Assembly: GCF_014842265.1 (NCBI RefSeq)
Contig: NZ_JACYVI010000001.1
Span: forward strand, 670,701 to 734,700
Source: Pseudomonas sp. CFBP 13711
GTDB lineage: Bacteria; Pseudomonadota; Gammaproteobacteria; Pseudomonadales; Pseudomonadaceae
Direction of reading: 5' to 3'
DNA length: 64,000 nt
Shown here: piece by piece, positions 63,368 to 64,000 of the stretch
Layout: the number at the start of each line of letters is the position of its first letter
How positions within the stretch are numbered: the first letter of the stretch is position 1
The notes under the pieces: generated by a model
The model's database searches: none
Seen by the model: only the letters and a program-made list of their open reading frames with translations
Told to the model about the DNA's origin: nothing
Made by a program: the position numbers and the translations under genes

Positions 63368-64000
63368 TTAAAAATAACGCGTCGGATCCGTCACGCCAGC
63401 CGCCGCGAAGCCCTCGGCGCGCAACCGGCAGCTGTCGCATTTTCCGCACGCACGTCCCTTGTCGTCGGCCTGATAGCAGGAAACCGTCAACCCGTAATCC
63501 ACACCCAGACGCGTACCGGTTTTAACGATATCGGCCTTGCTCAGCATCTGCAGCGGCGCCTGTATCGTGAAGCCCTGGCCTTCAACGCCAGCCTTGGTAG
63601 CGAGATTGGCCATGCGCTCGAACGACTCGACAAATTCCGGACGGCAATCCGGGTAGCCCGAGTAATCCACGGCGTTCACACCGATGAAGATGTCTCTGGC
63701 GCCGAGCACTTCGGCCCAGCCCAGTGCGAGAGAGAGAAAAACAGTATTGCGCGCCGGTACGTACGTTACCGGAATGCCCTCGCCCGGCTTCTCAGGCACC
63801 GCGATGCTGCTGTCAGTCAGCGCGGACCCGCCGATGCCGTTGAGATTGAGGCCGATAACCTTATGCTCGACCACGCCCATATCGGCCGCTACACGCTCCG
63901 CCGCCTGTAACTCGGCGCGATGCCGCTGGCCGTAGTCGAAGCTCATGGTGTAGCAGCTGAAGCCATCGGCCTTGGCCATCGCTACCACAGTGGCCGAATC
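63368..64000 (-). CDS. queC: 7-cyano-7-deazaguanine synthase QueC, 5' end beyond the window
   Basis: About 211 residues to the window edge; the first roughly 13 residues, including most of the SGGLDS pyrophosphatase loop, lie outside (only [10 protein letters not shown] remains). The zinc site is [17 protein letters not shown] near the C-terminus, and [36 protein letters not shown] and [15 protein letters not shown] are family landmarks. QueC makes preQ0 for queuosine. It is next to tRNA-Lys as in other pseudomonads. Confidence 0.95.
   Translation of the reverse strand, partial: DSATVVAMAKADGFSCYTMSFDYGQRHRAELQAAERVAADMGVVEHKVIGLNLNGIGGSALTDSSIAVPEKPGEGIPVTYVPARNTVFLSLALGWAEVLGARDIFIGVNAVDYSGYPDCRPEFVESFERMANLATKAGVEGQGFTIQAPLQMLSKADIVKTGTRLGVDYGLTVSCYQADDKGRACGKCDSCRLRAEGFAAAGVTDPTRYF

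Overview
This window looks like Pseudomonas, most probably the plant-associated P. syringae group. The base composition is GC-rich, the core genes follow familiar Pseudomonas order (purC - MBL hydrolase - bamC - dapA - gcvR - bcp - perM), REP-type palindromes sit between genes, and a perfect HrpL promoter (hrp box, 61962-61989) precedes a cysteine-free, harpin-like gene. A hrp box implies a Hrp type III secretion system elsewhere in the genome.

Layout. 1-6900: a secreted glyoxalase-like protein (cut by the window edge), lpxO, cysK, a DUF748 protein, a toxin-antitoxin-like pair (DUF4160/DUF2442-HTH) with its own operator palindrome, and a MoxR ATPase with its VWA partner. 6900-8750: two unrecognised convergent genes in A/T-richer DNA. 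8800-23000: housekeeping genes (pxpABC, a glutamine amidotransferase, ptrB, a CNB protein, yajD, an RNA methyltransferase, ycgN, nitroreductase, a D-2-hydroxyacid dehydrogenase, ycgL-rnd) with REP elements. 23000-31200: a methyltransferase overlapping eptA, a HigBA-like pair, a GMC oxidoreductase, malic enzyme, a small DUF6555-like gene and a second methyltransferase. 31300-32300: three tandem paralogues of unknown function, the middle one shortened.

32464-39972 is a compact 7.5 kb integrative element in the 3' end of tRNA-Ser(CGA). It has 18-bp direct repeats, paired arm-type repeats at both ends, a tyrosine integrase, a probable structured RNA, a D5-like SF3 helicase, a GGTGACA iteron cluster resembling a phage P4-type origin, several orphan small genes and a serine recombinase. 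No capsid or lysis genes are recognisable, so it looks like a satellite or plasmid-like replicon.

40000-51400 is core: purC to perM, tusA-like, bepA-like protease, nadA, an ABC exporter. 51400-53900 is a probable electrophile-response locus: a TetR regulator, a periplasmic alpha/beta hydrolase and a DJ-1/PfpI protein; the latter two share the operator core TAGACGACTRGTCTA. 54000-61900: an RTX protein with three serralysin-C-like modules but no enzyme domain, an aldehyde dehydrogenase with an XRE/MmyB-type regulator, a soluble FIST chemoreceptor, a nitroreductase and a DUF7693-like gene. 61900-64000: the hrp-box harpin-like gene, tRNA-Lys(TTT) and queC (cut by the window edge).

All calls come from reading the sequence and family knowledge; no searches were run. 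The strongest leads are the iteron/helicase satellite element, the HrpL-dependent harpin-like protein and the tandem paralogue array beside the island.
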